Below are positions 47,786-58,247 of a DNA stretch of 64,000 nt, piece by piece (the stretch's first letter is position 1; each line of letters starts with the position of its first letter). Below the pieces are notes generated by a model. The model made no database searches. It saw nothing but the letters and a program-made list of their open reading frames with translations, and was not told the origin of the DNA. The translations under genes were made by a program, and so were the position numbers. This DNA comes from Pseudomonas japonica. GTDB lineage: Bacteria; Pseudomonadota; Gammaproteobacteria; Pseudomonadales; Pseudomonadaceae. The DNA is taken from positions 124,001 through 188,000 of the forward strand of contig NZ_JAAMQU010000005.1 of NCBI RefSeq assembly GCF_013522925.1, given 5' to 3'.

Positions 47786-49057
47786 TCAGGCCAGCTTTCC
47801 TACTGCCCGTAGCAGCCGCTCCAGAGCCCCCTGATTTGCGCGCATCACCGCCAGGCCGGCCTCACCCATGCGGCGAGCCGCCTGGGGCAGTTCGATCAGG
47901 TTGCGCACGGCGTCGGCCAGCCCGCTGGCATCGTCTACCACTTGCAGCGCCTTGGCCTCGGTCAGCCGCTCGGCGATGTCCTGGAAGTTGAACAGGTGCG
48001 GGCCGCTGAGTACGGGCTTGGTCAGCGCGGCGGGTTCGAGCAGGTTATGCCCACCGTTGGGGACCAGGCTTCCGCCCACGAAGGCGATGTCCGCCGTGCC
48101 GTACAGCAGCAGCAACTCGCCCATGGTATCGCCCAGCAACACCTGTATACCGGGCCCGACTGCTTCGTTGGTCGCCCGACGAGCCACGCTCATGCCCGCT
48201 TGCTCAACCAGGGTACCCACCTGTGCGAAGCGCTCAGGGTGGCGGGGCACCAGCACCAGCAAGGCATCGGAGTGGGTGCGCAGCAACTCGCGGTGCGCCG
48301 CGAGAATAATCTCGTCCTCGCCCTGATGTGTGCTGGCCGCGATCCACACCGGGCGGCCGAGCGCCTGCCATTGGGCGCGCAGCGCCTGGGCGCGCTCAGG
48401 CAAATCAGGGGCCGGGTGCAGGTCGAACTTGATCGAACCGGTAACAGTCACGGCTTCCGGCCGGGCGCCCAGGTCACGAAAACGCTGCGCTTCGGTTTCG
48501 GTCTGCACAGCGAGCAGGCTCATTTGCTGCAGCATGGGCGCGGTAAGCCCGGCGAAACGGGCATAACCCCGCGCCGACCGCGCGGATAGCCGCCCATTGG
48601 CCAACGCCACGGGAATACCGCGCCTGGCGCACTGATTCACCAGGTTCGGCCAGAGCTCGGTTTCCATGACGATGCCCAGCCGAGGCTGTACATGGTCGAG
48701 AAAGCGCCCCATTGCCCACGGCAAGTCATAGGGCAGGTAGCAGTGCTGCACCCGCGGGTTGCCTTCGAACAATGCACGGATGCGCTCCGAGCCGGTGGGT
48801 GTCATGCAGGTGAGCGTGAGCGGCAGGTCGGGATAGCGTTCCAGCAGCGCTCGCACCAGCGGCGCTGCGGCAATGCTCTCTCCAACGGACACCGCGTGCA
48901 CCCACAGCCCGCCCTTCGCCATGGGTGGCAGGCCATGGGCGAAGCGCTCGCCGATACGCTTGGCGTACGCCGGGGCACGGCGCGCACGCCACCAGAGGCG
49001 CACGGCGATCAAAGGCAAACCGAGGTGAAACAGGGCGGTATAGAGGGTTCTGTTCAT
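47786..49057 (-). CDS. waaA: Kdo transferase
   Basis: This 423-residue glycosyltransferase adds Kdo residues to lipid IVA in lipopolysaccharide core synthesis. An N-terminal membrane anchor (LYTALFHLGLPLIAVRLWWR) precedes the GT-B fold. The acceptor-side motif is HAVSVGESIAAAPLVRALLE, with the essential glutamate, followed by MTPTGSERI. The C-terminal nucleotide-sugar half has VIAAS-type motif WIAASTHQGEDEI and FVGGSLVPNGGHNLLEPAAL. It lies at the boundary between the core genes and the enterobactin locus. Confidence 0.95.
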   Translation of the reverse strand: MNRTLYTALFHLGLPLIAVRLWWRARRAPAYAKRIGERFAHGLPPMAKGGLWVHAVSVGESIAAAPLVRALLERYPDLPLTLTCMTPTGSERIRALFEGNPRVQHCYLPYDLPWAMGRFLDHVQPRLGIVMETELWPNLVNQCARRGIPVALANGRLSARSARGYARFAGLTAPMLQQMSLLAVQTETEAQRFRDLGARPEAVTVTGSIKFDLHPAPDLPERAQALRAQWQALGRPVWIAASTHQGEDEIILAAHRELLRTHSDALLVLVPRHPERFAQVGTLVEQAGMSVARRATNEAVGPGIQVLLGDTMGELLLLYGTADIAFVGGSLVPNGGHNLLEPAALTKPVLSGPHLFNFQDIAERLTEAKALQVVDDASGLADAVRNLIELPQAARRMGEAGLAVMRANQGALERLLRAVGKLA

Positions 49058-49107
49058 GGCGCGAAAGTGTACCCCAAGCCCCTTCCCCTTACACCGCCCC
49101 TGCCGCG

Positions 49108-49863
49108 TCAGGCAGCGAGGGTAGCGCCGCCGTCCACCACGATGTCCTGCATGGTGATATGGCTCGCCAGGTCCGAGGCCAGGAACAGCACGGTGTTGGC
49201 GATTTCATCCGGCCGGGCGATCTTGCGCAGCGGGATGCTCAGTTTGTACTGCTCCGGCAGCCCGTCCACCAGCCGCTGAAGGCCTGCCTCATCCCCCACC
49301 ATGGCGCGCAACATGGGGGTATCGGTGGAACCGGGCGACACCAGATTGCAGCGCACGCCATGGGCCGCGAGCTCAAGGCCTACGCAGTTGTTCAGAGCCA
49401 CCAGCGCTGCCTTGGACGCGCAGTAGCCGGCCATGTTCAGGCGCGGAACATGGGCCGCGTTGGACGCGATGCTCACGATGGCGCCGCTGCGCTGGGCCTT
49501 GAATACCGGCACCAGTTGGCGGAACAACAGGAACGGCCCGGTGGCGTTTGCCGCCATCGAGGCATTCCAGTCTTCCAGGCTAAGATCATCGCTGTTCCCC
49601 AGGCGCAGAATGCCCGCGCCATTGACCAGCACATCCACGCGGCGCCGCTCGTTCAGCAGCTGCTGGCACACCTGCTCCACCTGCTGGGGGTCGGTCACAT
49701 CCATCACCACCGTGCGGAACGGGTAGTCCGACTCGGCGAAGTGCTTGTCCAGCCCAACGACTTCGGCGCCCGCCGCCTGAAAGCGCATCGCCGTGTGCAG
49801 GCCGATGCCTTGGCCCGCGCCCGTGACCCATACACGTTTGCCGGCAAAATCCAGAGTGTTCAT
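49108..49863 (-). CDS. entA: 2,3-dihydro-2,3-dihydroxybenzoate dehydrogenase EntA
   Basis: This 251-residue short-chain dehydrogenase oxidises 2,3-dihydro-2,3-dihydroxybenzoate to 2,3-dihydroxybenzoate, the catechol unit of enterobactin. The NAD motif is [16 protein letters not shown] and the catalytic Tyr-Lys pair is in [14 protein letters not shown], with Ser in [12 protein letters not shown]. The length is close to E. coli EntA (248 residues as I recall). The ATG at 49863 has GGAG nine bases upstream; the in-frame extension into entB is rejected. It is the last gene of entCEBA; no entH thioesterase follows before waaA. Confidence 0.93.
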   Translation of the reverse strand: MNTLDFAGKRVWVTGAGQGIGLHTAMRFQAAGAEVVGLDKHFAESDYPFRTVVMDVTDPQQVEQVCQQLLNERRRVDVLVNGAGILRLGNSDDLSLEDWNASMAANATGPFLLFRQLVPVFKAQRSGAIVSIASNAAHVPRLNMAGYCASKAALVALNNCVGLELAAHGVRCNLVSPGSTDTPMLRAMVGDEAGLQRLVDGLPEQYKLSIPLRKIARPDEIANTVLFLASDLASHITMQDIVVDGGATLAA

Positions 49864-49915
49864 ACGTAAAAGCTCCAGCGGCCAGGCGTGCAGCCTGGCC
49901 GTGTTCAAGGAAGGG

Positions 49916-50791
49916 TCAGGCGGCCGAAGCCTGCTTGCTCGCAATGATCTTCAACCAGCCATCCAGCGTGGGCTGGCCCGCCAGCTCGGCGAAGCTGACG
50001 TTCAGGCCCTGGCGCTGCCAGGCCGAGACGAGCGTCATCACCTGTACCGAGTCCAGGCCGTAATCCATCAGGTTGTCCGGGCCTTCAGGCAGGTCATCCT
50101 CGGCATCCAGGTAGGGTTCGAGCTGGCCCAGCAGCCAGGCCTGATCAAAACGCGTGGCCGCTTCGCCGATCACGGCTTGATAACCAATCACGCTGCCGCA
50201 GCGGGTGGCCACGTAGCGAAGGGCAAGGCGATGTTCTTCCTCGGAGAAATCACCCAATGCATCGCCGATGAAGAAGGGCTGGATGTCACGCATGAAGGCG
50301 TCGGTGGCGGTGACCATGCAGCCGATGTTGGCGTACACACCGCAGATCAGTAGCTGGTCGCGGCGCCATTCCTTCATCAGGTCCTCGAGGTGCGAGCGCT
50401 GGAAGGCGCTGTAGCGCCACTTCACCAGCACCGTATCGTTGCGCGCGGGCGCCAGCGGGGCGACCACATCCTGCAAGGCAGGGTCTGCGGTAGTCAGGCC
50501 CGGGCCCCACATGTCATTGAGCAGGGCACGATCCTGCGGGCTTTGCTCGGTAGGCTGCGCGGTGTACACCACCGGGATGCCTTGCGCATGGCACCAGTCG
50601 CGTACCTTGCCGATGCGCTCGATCAGCGCGGCCACCAGCGGGCTGTCTTCGCCGTAAAAGGCGGTGAAATACGCCTGCATGTCGTGAATCAACAGCACGG
50701 CACGGGAAGGTTCCAGCGTCCACTTGACCTTGTTGGCCGGGAAGGTGTCCGGCGTTGGCAGCGGGTAGGAAGCCAGTTTTGGAATAGCCAT
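49916..50791 (-). CDS. entB: Isochorismatase / aryl carrier protein EntB
   Basis: This 291-residue bifunctional protein hydrolyses isochorismate (N-terminal domain, residues 20-205; RAVLLIHDMQAYFTAFYG, DTVLVKWRYSAFQRSHL, LLICGVYANIGCMVTATDAF). It also carries the aryl group on a C-terminal carrier domain (residues 212-285), whose phosphopantetheine serine is in LMDYGLDSVQVMTLVSAW. Both halves are intact, so it can donate dihydroxybenzoate to EntF once primed by a phosphopantetheinyl transferase, not seen in this window. The ATG at 50791 has AAGG upstream. Confidence 0.94.
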   Translation of the reverse strand: MAIPKLASYPLPTPDTFPANKVKWTLEPSRAVLLIHDMQAYFTAFYGEDSPLVAALIERIGKVRDWCHAQGIPVVYTAQPTEQSPQDRALLNDMWGPGLTTADPALQDVVAPLAPARNDTVLVKWRYSAFQRSHLEDLMKEWRRDQLLICGVYANIGCMVTATDAFMRDIQPFFIGDALGDFSEEEHRLALRYVATRCGSVIGYQAVIGEAATRFDQAWLLGQLEPYLDAEDDLPEGPDNLMDYGLDSVQVMTLVSAWQRQGLNVSFAELAGQPTLDGWLKIIASKQASAA

Positions 50792-50801
50792 TGAACGAAC
50801 C

Positions 50802-52436
50802 TTATACCTGTTCTGAGTGAGTAGCCTGAAGCGCGGTGCGCAGGCGCTGCTTGTCGATCTTGCCAACTGCGGTCAGGGGGATCTGCTCCAGGAACTGGAA
50901 GCGATCCGGCAGCTTGAACTCGGCTACGCCCTGAGCGCGCAAATACTTGCGAAGCGCGGCGGGCTTGAGGCTGGTGTCGCTGACCACCACGCAGGCGCAG
51001 CTTTTTTCGCCCATGAGTTCATCGGGTATGGCCACCACGGCGGCATGGGTGATGCCGGGATGTTGCAACAGCAGGTTTTCCACCTCGGCGGCGGCGATTT
51101 TTTCGCCACCTCGGTTGATCTGGTCCTTCACTCGCCCCACTACCCGCAGGTAGCCCTGTGCGTCCTGCTCTACCAGGTCGCCGGAGTAATAGAAGCCCTC
51201 GGCGTCGAATACCTGAGTGTTGTGTTCCGGGCTCAGGTAATAGCCTTTGAAGGTGTAGGGGCCGCGGGTAGCCAGCATTCCGGGCTGGCCCTGAGGCACC
51301 TGATTGCCTTGCGCGTCCATCACCCGTACTTCGTCGTCGGGGCTCATCGGGCAGCCCTGGGTGGTGAAGATGCGCTCGGCGTCGTCATCCAGCCGGGTGT
51401 AGTTCACCAGGCCTTCGGCCATCCCGAATACTTGCTGCAACTGGCAGCCGAGTTCCGGCGGAATGCGACGTGCCAGCGCCTCGGCGAAGTTCGCGCCCCC
51501 GACCTGGATTACCTTCAACGACGCCAGGCGTTGCCGGTGCGCGGGTGCTTCCTTTAGCCAAAGGGCAACGGCGGGCGGGACCAGCGGTACCCAGTTCACC
51601 TGATGGCGCTCGATAAGCGCGAAGCAGCTAAGCGGCTCCGGGTCGCGGGCCATCACCACGCAGCCGCCCGCCACGAATACGCCCAGCACACCCGGGGAGC
51701 TCATGGTGTAGTTATGGCCGGCGGGCAAGGCGCAAAGGAAGCGCGTTGCAGGGTTGAGCCCGCAGATTTCCACGCTACGCCGCACGCTGTAGTAGTAGTC
51801 GTTGTGAGTGCGCGGGATCAGCTTCGGCGTGCCGGTACTGCCGCCTGAAAGTTGGAAAAAGGCAACCTGATCGGCAGCTGTGGGTTGCGCCACAAAACCG
51901 TCCGCGGGCTCGGCCAGGCAATCAGCCAGGCTCAGCGCGCCCGACGGCATCGTGTGTGCGCCTGCGTCCACTACTACTGTGCCCAGGGCCGGCGCCACTT
52001 CGCGCAGTTCCTGCAAGAATTGCTCGTTGGCGAACAGGCCGTGATTCAGCGAGCCGATCAGCAGTTTGGGCTGAATTTGCTTCGCATACGCCAGCAATTC
52101 GAGGCGCTGATGGCTGAACAGCGCGTTCACTGGGGCCACGCCCAGCTTGAGCAAGGCCAGGTAAGTGACGAAGAATTCAGCCACGTTGGGCAGTTGCACC
52201 AGCGCCGTGTCATAGGTGCGCAAGCCTTGGCGGTAAAGCGCAGCCGCCAGGCGGGTGGAACTGGCATCGATGTCGGCATAACTGAAGGTGCGCTCGCCGC
52301 AGATGATGGCGGGCGCGTTCGGGCGAGCCGCAACCTGCTGCTCGAGGATGTGCGTCATGGGCACGTCCAGCCAGTAGCCCTTTTCACGGTAGCGCGCGGC
52401 CAGGTCGGCGGGCCAGGGAGTAAAGGCGATGGTCAT
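50802..52436 (-). CDS. entE: 2,3-dihydroxybenzoate-AMP ligase EntE
   Basis: This 544-residue stand-alone adenylation enzyme activates 2,3-dihydroxybenzoate and loads it on the EntB carrier domain. The P-loop motif is [20 protein letters not shown], the A5 region is [17 protein letters not shown], the A7 region is [20 protein letters not shown], and the A8 to A10 motifs include [20 protein letters not shown] and the catalytic lysine in [12 protein letters not shown]. The start ATG (52436) immediately follows the entC stop, and the entB start lies 10 bases beyond its stop. Confidence 0.95.
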   Translation of the reverse strand: MTIAFTPWPADLAARYREKGYWLDVPMTHILEQQVAARPNAPAIICGERTFSYADIDASSTRLAAALYRQGLRTYDTALVQLPNVAEFFVTYLALLKLGVAPVNALFSHQRLELLAYAKQIQPKLLIGSLNHGLFANEQFLQELREVAPALGTVVVDAGAHTMPSGALSLADCLAEPADGFVAQPTAADQVAFFQLSGGSTGTPKLIPRTHNDYYYSVRRSVEICGLNPATRFLCALPAGHNYTMSSPGVLGVFVAGGCVVMARDPEPLSCFALIERHQVNWVPLVPPAVALWLKEAPAHRQRLASLKVIQVGGANFAEALARRIPPELGCQLQQVFGMAEGLVNYTRLDDDAERIFTTQGCPMSPDDEVRVMDAQGNQVPQGQPGMLATRGPYTFKGYYLSPEHNTQVFDAEGFYYSGDLVEQDAQGYLRVVGRVKDQINRGGEKIAAAEVENLLLQHPGITHAAVVAIPDELMGEKSCACVVVSDTSLKPAALRKYLRAQGVAEFKLPDRFQFLEQIPLTAVGKIDKQRLRTALQATHSEQV

Positions 52437-53624
52437 TCAGTGCTTCTCCGTGGCCAGGCCGCACGCGGCCAGCATAGTGCCCAGCTTTGCCTGGGTTTCG
52501 GCCCATTCGGCCGCAGGGTCGGATGCTTCGACGATACCGGCACCGGCGAACAGGCGCAGGCAGTTTTCCACGACCGTTCCGCAGCGAATGGTGACGACCC
52601 ACTCCCCGTTACCGGCGGCGTCGCACCAGCCCACCATGCCGGTGAACAAGCCTCGCTCGAAAGGCTCCACGAGGTTGATCAGCTTGCGGGCCAGGTCGGT
52701 TGGCGCGCCGCATACGGCGGGGGTGGGATGAAGCTGGCACGCCAACTGAAGCGAAGAGCGGCGGGGGTCGCGCAGCTCGCCTTCGATGGCCGTGGACAGG
52801 TGCCACATGGCCGCCGTACTGAGCAGTGACGGCTGGTCCGGAATGTTAAGGCTGCTGCACTCCGGCGCCATGACTGCCCGGATGTCCTCGATCACCAGAC
52901 GGTGCTCGTAGTGGTCTTTTTCCGAATCCAGCAAGGCATCTGCGGTGCGCTGGTCTTCTTCGGGGTTCGCCTGGCGCTTGGCCGAGCCCGCCAGCGGGTT
53001 GCTGTACACGCGGCTACCGCGCTTGCGTACCAGCAGCTCAGGGCTTACGCCGATCAGTTCGCCCTGCTCTGGCAGAGGAATGCGGAAGTGGTAGCCATGG
53101 GCGTTCTGGCTCGCGAGCCGGCCAAGCACCTCCTCGACCTTCACTGGTTGGTCAAGCTCCACTTCCAACATCCGCGACAGTACTGCCTTGCGAATGGTGC
53201 TGCTGCGGAAGTTGGCGATAGCCTGGCTTACCGCCCCCTTGAAGCCTGCTTCGTCAGGCACGCTGCGCTGCCTCACCACCACGGGCAACGTCGCCTCGAC
53301 GCTTGGCACGATGGCCGCAGGCTCGCCTTCGATCCAGCGATGCTTGCGCGGAATATAAAGGCAAGACGGCTGCGTGGTATCGAACGGGATCGCACCCATC
53401 AGCACCGGCTCCTCGATACCCGCAGCTCGGGCGTCGGCGAACGCTTGCTCCACCGCGGCAAGCAAGGCGCCACCATCGCGCTCGGCACCCGCAGCCGGGG
53501 TGGTGATAGCCGAGAACACACCTTGGCCACGCAAGCAGCGGGTGCCTGAGCGAAACAGGAATTCAGGGTCCTTGGCCGCTGCCTCTGTGTTAGAGAGGTG
53601 CGCAGCCGGCGTCAGTTTGGTCAT
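52437..53624 (-). CDS. entC: Isochorismate synthase EntC
   Basis: This 395-residue chorismate-binding enzyme converts chorismate to isochorismate, the committing step of the siderophore pathway. Family motifs are [90 protein letters not shown] and [20 protein letters not shown]. Length matches E. coli EntC (391 as I recall). It leads entCEBA, with a Fur box 19-39 bases before its start codon, and is divergent from fepB. Confidence 0.95.
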   Translation of the reverse strand: MTKLTPAAHLSNTEAAAKDPEFLFRSGTRCLRGQGVFSAITTPAAGAERDGGALLAAVEQAFADARAAGIEEPVLMGAIPFDTTQPSCLYIPRKHRWIEGEPAAIVPSVEATLPVVVRQRSVPDEAGFKGAVSQAIANFRSSTIRKAVLSRMLEVELDQPVKVEEVLGRLASQNAHGYHFRIPLPEQGELIGVSPELLVRKRGSRVYSNPLAGSAKRQANPEEDQRTADALLDSEKDHYEHRLVIEDIRAVMAPECSSLNIPDQPSLLSTAAMWHLSTAIEGELRDPRRSSLQLACQLHPTPAVCGAPTDLARKLINLVEPFERGLFTGMVGWCDAAGNGEWVVTIRCGTVVENCLRLFAGAGIVEASDPAAEWAETQAKLGTMLAACGLATEKH

Positions 53625-53642
53625 TGAATGTCACCAAAAGCT

Positions 53643-53663
53643 TAACGAGAATTGTTATCAATC
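53643..53663 (-). promoter_or_regulatory. Fur box between entC and fepB
   Basis: TAACGAGAATTGTTATCAATC contains GAGAATTGTTATCAAT, a close match to the Fur consensus, with TTGATAACAATTCTCG on the other strand. It lies just before entC, so iron repression of entCEBA is expected. No second convincing box was seen near fepB. Confidence 0.85.
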
Positions 53664-53851
53664 TATTTCAGGGTAAGTACCCGGGGTGCCACTGTCAATG
53701 ATGGCAACCGAGCGGAACGGCCCGTTCCGAGATGTAAGGCTTTGATTACAAAGATGTACGCAACGGCCACTGATACGGGGGAATGCACAGGTTGCGCTGC
53801 GGCCGAGTGGCGGGGAGAATGCGAGCCTTTCGCATATAGCCTGGAGTTCGG

Positions 53852-54829
53852 ATGATCTCGCGTGCCCCCCGCCTGTTTTGTCGCACCGTCGCCGCGCTGG
53901 CATTCATTGCGCTTGCCGGGCTATCCCTTGGCGTTCAGGCCGAGGAAGGCTGGCCACGAAAGGTGGTCACCCGCAATGGCGCGGTAACGCTCGATCAACC
54001 ACCACAGCGCATCGTGTCCACCAGCGTGACGCTTACCGGTTCGCTGCTGGCCATTGACGCGCCGGTGGTCGCCAGCGGGGCTACCGCGCCCAATAACCGT
54101 TTCGCCGATAGCCAAGGCTTCTTTCGCCAGTGGAGCGACGTAGCCGCGCAGCACCAGGTAAAACGCCTGTATATCGGCGAGGCCAGCGCTGAAGCGGTAG
54201 CGGCCGAAGCGCCGGACCTGATCATTGTGAGCGCCTCGGGCGCCGACTCGGCCTTGGCGCTGTATGAGCAGTTCTCCGCAATCGCCCCCACACTTGTGGT
54301 GGATTACGACGACCATAGCTGGCAAGGCGTGGTGGAATTGCTCGGCCGCGCCACGGGCCACGAAGCCCAGGCCACGGCGCGCATCAACGACTTCGACGCA
54401 CGGGTGGCTGCCCTCAAGGGGCGGTTGAAGTTGCCGCCGCAGCCGGTTTCGGCATTTGTGTACAACGCGCCGGCACGCCAGGCGAACCTGTGGACAGCTG
54501 AATCTGCCCAAGGTCGGTTGCTGGCATCGCTGGGGTTTGAACTCACGCCGCCACCCACCGACCTGCCCACTGTCATCAGCCAGGGCAAGCGCAAGGATAT
54601 TCTTCAGATAGGTGGGGAACACCTGGCCAGCGGCCTGACCGGGAAAACCTGGCTCATGTTCGCCGGCGAGCAGGCCGACGCCGACGCTATCAAAGGCAAT
54701 ACCTTGCTCGCCCACCTGCCTGCGGTGAAAGATCAGCACGTGTATGCGCTGGGTAACGACACCTTCCGCCTCGACTACTACAGTTCCGGGCACCTGCTGG
54801 ATCGGCTGGAAGCGGCGTTCGGCCGGTAG
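53852..54829 (+). CDS. fepB: Ferric-enterobactin periplasmic binding protein FepB
   Basis: This 325-residue class III (helical backbone) binding protein has a signal peptide ([20 protein letters not shown], cleavage near VQA). The mature part follows FepB ([78 protein letters not shown]). It shuttles ferric enterobactin to FepDG. GGAG lies five bases before the ATG. It is divergent from entC and convergent with entS, the same layout as in enterobacteria. Confidence 0.93.
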   Translation: MISRAPRLFCRTVAALAFIALAGLSLGVQAEEGWPRKVVTRNGAVTLDQPPQRIVSTSVTLTGSLLAIDAPVVASGATAPNNRFADSQGFFRQWSDVAAQHQVKRLYIGEASAEAVAAEAPDLIIVSASGADSALALYEQFSAIAPTLVVDYDDHSWQGVVELLGRATGHEAQATARINDFDARVAALKGRLKLPPQPVSAFVYNAPARQANLWTAESAQGRLLASLGFELTPPPTDLPTVISQGKRKDILQIGGEHLASGLTGKTWLMFAGEQADADAIKGNTLLAHLPAVKDQHVYALGNDTFRLDYYSSGHLLDRLEAAFGR

Positions 54830-54832
54830 GTC

Positions 54833-54878
54833 GGGTTCGCGGGCTACGCCCACTCCTACGCGGCATGCGGTTCCGGCA
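54833..54878. repeat. REP-like element between fepB and entS
   Basis: GGGTTCGCGGGCTACGCCCA followed by CTCCTACGCGG is a clear Pseudomonas REP half between convergent genes. Its presence inside the enterobactin locus shows that the locus has resided in a Pseudomonas background long enough to gain or host such repeats. Confidence 0.65.
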
Positions 54879-54903
54879 ACAGGCATGCCCAGGCTGAATG
54901 CCG

Positions 54904-56139
54904 CTAAGCGCTCACCGCCTCACTGCGCAGGCGCCGCAGCCCGGTCATGCCCACCGCGATCAGCAACCCTGCCACCACTGCCGCGATGCCGAACACTGTT
55001 GCCGCTGGCGCGGGCATCAGTAGCGAACCCAGGGCGCCCAGCAACGCAGCGCCGATGGCATCGCCGCACACGTTCTGGGCGGTCCACAGGCCGTTGATAC
55101 GGCCCAGCAATGCGTCAGGGGTTTGCGCCTGAATCACGGCGTACTGCAACAGGGCATTCACTGCGCTGAGATAGCCGAACACTGCAAGGCACAGCAACGC
55201 CAGTGGGAGATTCGGCACCAGCCCGAACACGCCGATGCAGGCAAACGCGCCGACCGCCGTGAGCAACATCAACCGACCGGGCCGGGCATAGCCTCCAACG
55301 CGCCCACTGGTGATGGTGCCCAAGGCGGCACCCAAAGGCGTGGCGGCGTACATCAGGCCAAGCTCGCTCGCACTTACCGCCCAGTGGGGCGCAAGCGCGG
55401 GATACAGCACCCGTACCGCGCTCGCCATGGTCACGAGGGCGCCTACCAACGCCACCGCGCCCACCACCCGGTTGGTACCCAAAAAGGCGAAGCCGCTCAC
55501 CAGTGCCCGCAGCGGGTGCTCTTTTTGAACGGCCGGCGCAGGCAAAGCCGGCAAGCGCAACAGCAGCAACACTGTGATCAAGGTACCCAGCGCGGCGGCG
55601 AGGTAGTTGCACAGCACGCCGCCACGGGCGAGCAGCACACCGCCGATCACGGGCGACAGGATGGTACCGAAGCGAACGGTAAGCATGCTGATGGCCCCAG
55701 CGCGCACCATGTTCTCTCGCCCTACCAATACCGGCGTCGCTGCCAACAAGGCGGTTACGCCGATAGCTCCAAAGAAGCCATCCCAACAGCCCAATACGTA
55801 GATCGCCAGCAATGAAGGCTCGGGCAATGCCGCGTTTGCCGCCAGGCCCAGAAAGCCCAGCCCACAACTGGCCCGGGACAGAAGGATCAGCCGGCGCCGC
55901 TCGTGCCGGTCGGCCATCACGCCGCCGAGGATCAAACCAAGGAACATGCCTGCCCCTGTAAGCGTGACCGACAGGCCAACCTGAGCCGGCGACTGGGTAA
56001 TGCTTTGCACCTGCACAGCGATAGCGATGGCCAGCAATCCGAGAGAAAGAATGGAGATCAGCCGGGCAATGAATACGGTCCGAAACGCAGCGTGCGTTTT
56101 GAGCAGGCTCAGGTCGATGAACAGTGAAGGTTTACTCAT
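54904..56139 (-). CDS. entS: Enterobactin exporter EntS, MFS family
   Basis: This 411-residue major facilitator with about 12 membrane segments exports enterobactin across the inner membrane. The N-terminus [20 protein letters not shown] and segment [20 protein letters not shown] resemble E. coli EntS. The MFS loop [20 protein letters not shown] follows helix 2. The ATG at 56139 is preferred to a GTG three codons earlier. It sits between fepD (divergent) and fepB (convergent), as in the enterobacterial locus. TolC is the likely outer-membrane partner, by analogy. Confidence 0.92.
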   Translation of the reverse strand: MSKPSLFIDLSLLKTHAAFRTVFIARLISILSLGLLAIAIAVQVQSITQSPAQVGLSVTLTGAGMFLGLILGGVMADRHERRRLILLSRASCGLGFLGLAANAALPEPSLLAIYVLGCWDGFFGAIGVTALLAATPVLVGRENMVRAGAISMLTVRFGTILSPVIGGVLLARGGVLCNYLAAALGTLITVLLLLRLPALPAPAVQKEHPLRALVSGFAFLGTNRVVGAVALVGALVTMASAVRVLYPALAPHWAVSASELGLMYAATPLGAALGTITSGRVGGYARPGRLMLLTAVGAFACIGVFGLVPNLPLALLCLAVFGYLSAVNALLQYAVIQAQTPDALLGRINGLWTAQNVCGDAIGAALLGALGSLLMPAPAATVFGIAAVVAGLLIAVGMTGLRRLRSEAVSA

Positions 56140-56188
56140 GGGCACCACGGTGGGGAAAGGTTTCTACCTTGGGGTTGCGGGCCATGTT

Positions 56189-56222
56189 AGCATTCTGACA
56201 ACTCATCTCATCAGAGAATGCT
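56189..56222. promoter_or_regulatory. Inverted repeat in the entS-fepD divergent promoter
   Basis: AGCATTCT (56189-56196) and AGAATGCT (56215-56222) are perfect 8-bp arms 18 bases apart. The spacing suits a dimeric regulator. It is not a convincing Fur box. It also argues against a fepD start at 56218, which would lie inside the repeat. Confidence 0.4.
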
Positions 56223-56268
56223 TCGTATTAGCGAAGATACATCCGTATTCACTGAGTATCGTGACTTC

Positions 56269-57255
56269 ATGCGTTTTGTTTTTTCCCTCGCGGGGTTGGT
56301 AGTCGCGCTGCTGGCCGCTATCGCGCTGAGCCTGCAAGTGGGCGCCAGCCATGTCCCCCTGGCTGATGTTTGGCAAGCCCTCACCACCGACTGCGGCACT
56401 CCCGTTTGCACACTGGTAACCGACGCTCGCCTGCCCCGCACGCTGGCTGGGCTTGTGGCAGGCATGGCGCTCGGCACTGCGGGCGTGCTGATGCAAACCC
56501 TTACTCGCAACCCGCTGGCGGACCCCGGCGTGCTTGGCGTGAATGCCGGCGCCAGCTTCGCCATTGTGGTCGGCATTGCGTTCTTTTCAGCGCACAGCCC
56601 GTTTGCATATCTCACCTTCGCCTGTGCCGGCGCGCTCGCGGCTTCGCTGCTGGTCGCCTTTACCGGCATGGCCAGCGGCCGGCGCTTCAGCCCCGTGCGC
56701 CTGCTGCTGGTGGGCGTGGCCCTGGGCGCTGCGCTGGAAGGCATTGCCTCCGGCATCTCGTTGCTCAACCCGTTGGTCCACGACCAGGTGCGTTTTTGGC
56801 AAGCGGGCTCGCTGGATATCCGCGAACTGACGCTATTGCGCTGGGCGGCGCCGCCCATCGTGGCCGGTGTGCTGCTCAGCCTGGCCCTGGCGCGCTCACT
56901 GGACAGCCTTGGCCTGGGTGATGATCTCGCCGCCGCGCTGGGCACCGGCGTGCTGCGTACGCAGTTGCTGGGGCTAGGCTGTATCACCCTGCTGTGCGGT
57001 GCCACTACGGCGCTGGTTGGCCCGATCGCGTTCGTTGGGCTGATGGTGCCCCACATGGCCCGGCGAGTCGCCGGGCCATCTCACGCACGGCTGCTTCCAG
57101 CGGCCTTGCTGATCACGCCCCTGCTGCTGTTGCTGGCGGACACACTTGGGCGCTTGCTCACCGCCACCGAACTGCGGGTGTCCATCATGACCGCCCTGAT
57201 TGGCGCACCGGTATTGGTGCTGCTGGCGCGGCGCAGCCGGCTGGTGGCACTGTGA
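56269..57255 (+). CDS. fepD: Ferric-enterobactin ABC transporter permease FepD
   Basis: This 328-residue BtuC/FecCD-family permease imports ferric enterobactin with FepG. Motifs are TDARLPRTLAGLVAGMALG, MQTLTRNPLADPGVLGVNAG and LGTGVLRTQLLGLGCITLL, then GPIAFVGLMVPHMARR. The start is uncertain: ATG at 56269 gives a transmembrane helix right after the start, while ATG at 56218 adds 17 polar residues but lies inside a promoter repeat. Neither has a good ribosome binding site. The stop overlaps the fepG GTG. Confidence 0.92.
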   Translation: MRFVFSLAGLVVALLAAIALSLQVGASHVPLADVWQALTTDCGTPVCTLVTDARLPRTLAGLVAGMALGTAGVLMQTLTRNPLADPGVLGVNAGASFAIVVGIAFFSAHSPFAYLTFACAGALAASLLVAFTGMASGRRFSPVRLLLVGVALGAALEGIASGISLLNPLVHDQVRFWQAGSLDIRELTLLRWAAPPIVAGVLLSLALARSLDSLGLGDDLAAALGTGVLRTQLLGLGCITLLCGATTALVGPIAFVGLMVPHMARRVAGPSHARLLPAALLITPLLLLLADTLGRLLTATELRVSIMTALIGAPVLVLLARRSRLVAL

Positions 57256-58247
57256 GCCGGGTCACGCAGCGGCGCCGCGTACAAGGGTGTGCGCTGGCAC
57301 TGATGGCGGCGTGCTTGTGGCTGGGCGTGTACTCCCTGGGTAAAGGCACCCTGCCGCTAAGCCCCGAACAGTTGCTGGACGCCTTGCTTGGCCAAGGGCC
57401 AAAAGGCACGCGAATGATCGTGATGGAATGGCGCCTGCCGCGGGTGGTGGTTGCGCTCTGCCTGGGCGCCGCGCTGGGCGTGAGCGGTGCGATCTTCCAG
57501 TCGCTGCTGCGTAACCCGCTGGGCAGCCCGGACATTCTGGGGTTCAACCTGGGCGCGTATACCGGTGTACTGGTGTGGGTGGTGATGTTCGAGGGCGGCA
57601 TGCTTGCCAGCACTGGCGCAGCCCTCGCTGGTGGCCTGGTGACTGCCCTGCTGGTTTACCAGTTGGCCTGGACCGGCAGCATGAGCGCGCTCCGGCTGAT
57701 CGTGATCGGCCTGGGCATGCGTGCATTTTTGCTAGCGGTCAACAACTGGCTGGTCACCAATACCACGCTCGATACCGCAGTGTCCGCAGGCCTGTGGAAC
57801 GCGGGTTCGCTCAACGGCGTGACCTGGGCGAAGGCGCTTCCGGCGTTGCTGATCATCGCCGGGGCGCTGGCCGCCGCGCTGCTGCTCAGCCGCCGCATGC
57901 GCCTGCTGGAGATGGGCGACGACACAGCCTGCGCGCTGGGCGTGCCGGTAGAACGGTCGCGCCTGTGGCTGATGCTGGCAGGTATTGTGCTTACCGCCGC
58001 CACTACCGCTGTTGCAGGCCCCATTGCCTTCGTCGCGCTGGCAGCTCCGCAGATTGCCCGCCGCCTTGGCAGCGGCCAGGCGCTCACACTGCCAATGGCC
58101 GCGCTGTGCGGCGCCTTTTTGCTGCTCAGTGCAGACGTTGCCGCGCAGCACTTGCTTAGCCCCTACCAAGTGCCTGTTGGCCTGATTACCGTCAGCGTTG
58201 GCGGCTTGTACCTTATTGCTCTGCTGATTCGCGAGGCCCGTAAATGA
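57252..58247 (+). CDS. fepG: Ferric-enterobactin ABC transporter permease FepG
   Basis: This 331-residue FecCD-family permease is the partner of FepD. It has MEWRLPRVVVALCLGAALGV, FQSLLRNPLGSPDILGFNLG and GPIAFVALAAPQIARRLG, with about nine or ten membrane segments. The GTG at 57252 overlaps the fepD stop (GTGA) and gives the expected length (330 in E. coli as I recall); a longer frame reaching into fepD is rejected. Its stop overlaps the fepC ATG. Confidence 0.93.
   Translation: MSRVTQRRRVQGCALALMAACLWLGVYSLGKGTLPLSPEQLLDALLGQGPKGTRMIVMEWRLPRVVVALCLGAALGVSGAIFQSLLRNPLGSPDILGFNLGAYTGVLVWVVMFEGGMLASTGAALAGGLVTALLVYQLAWTGSMSALRLIVIGLGMRAFLLAVNNWLVTNTTLDTAVSAGLWNAGSLNGVTWAKALPALLIIAGALAAALLLSRRMRLLEMGDDTACALGVPVERSRLWLMLAGIVLTAATTAVAGPIAFVALAAPQIARRLGSGQALTLPMAALCGAFLLLSADVAAQHLLSPYQVPVGLITVSVGGLYLIALLIREARK

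Noticed and set aside
56218..56268. Upstream ATG as fepD start
   Set aside because: It lies inside an inverted repeat, lacks a ribosome binding site and adds polar residues before the first membrane helix. It cannot be fully excluded.
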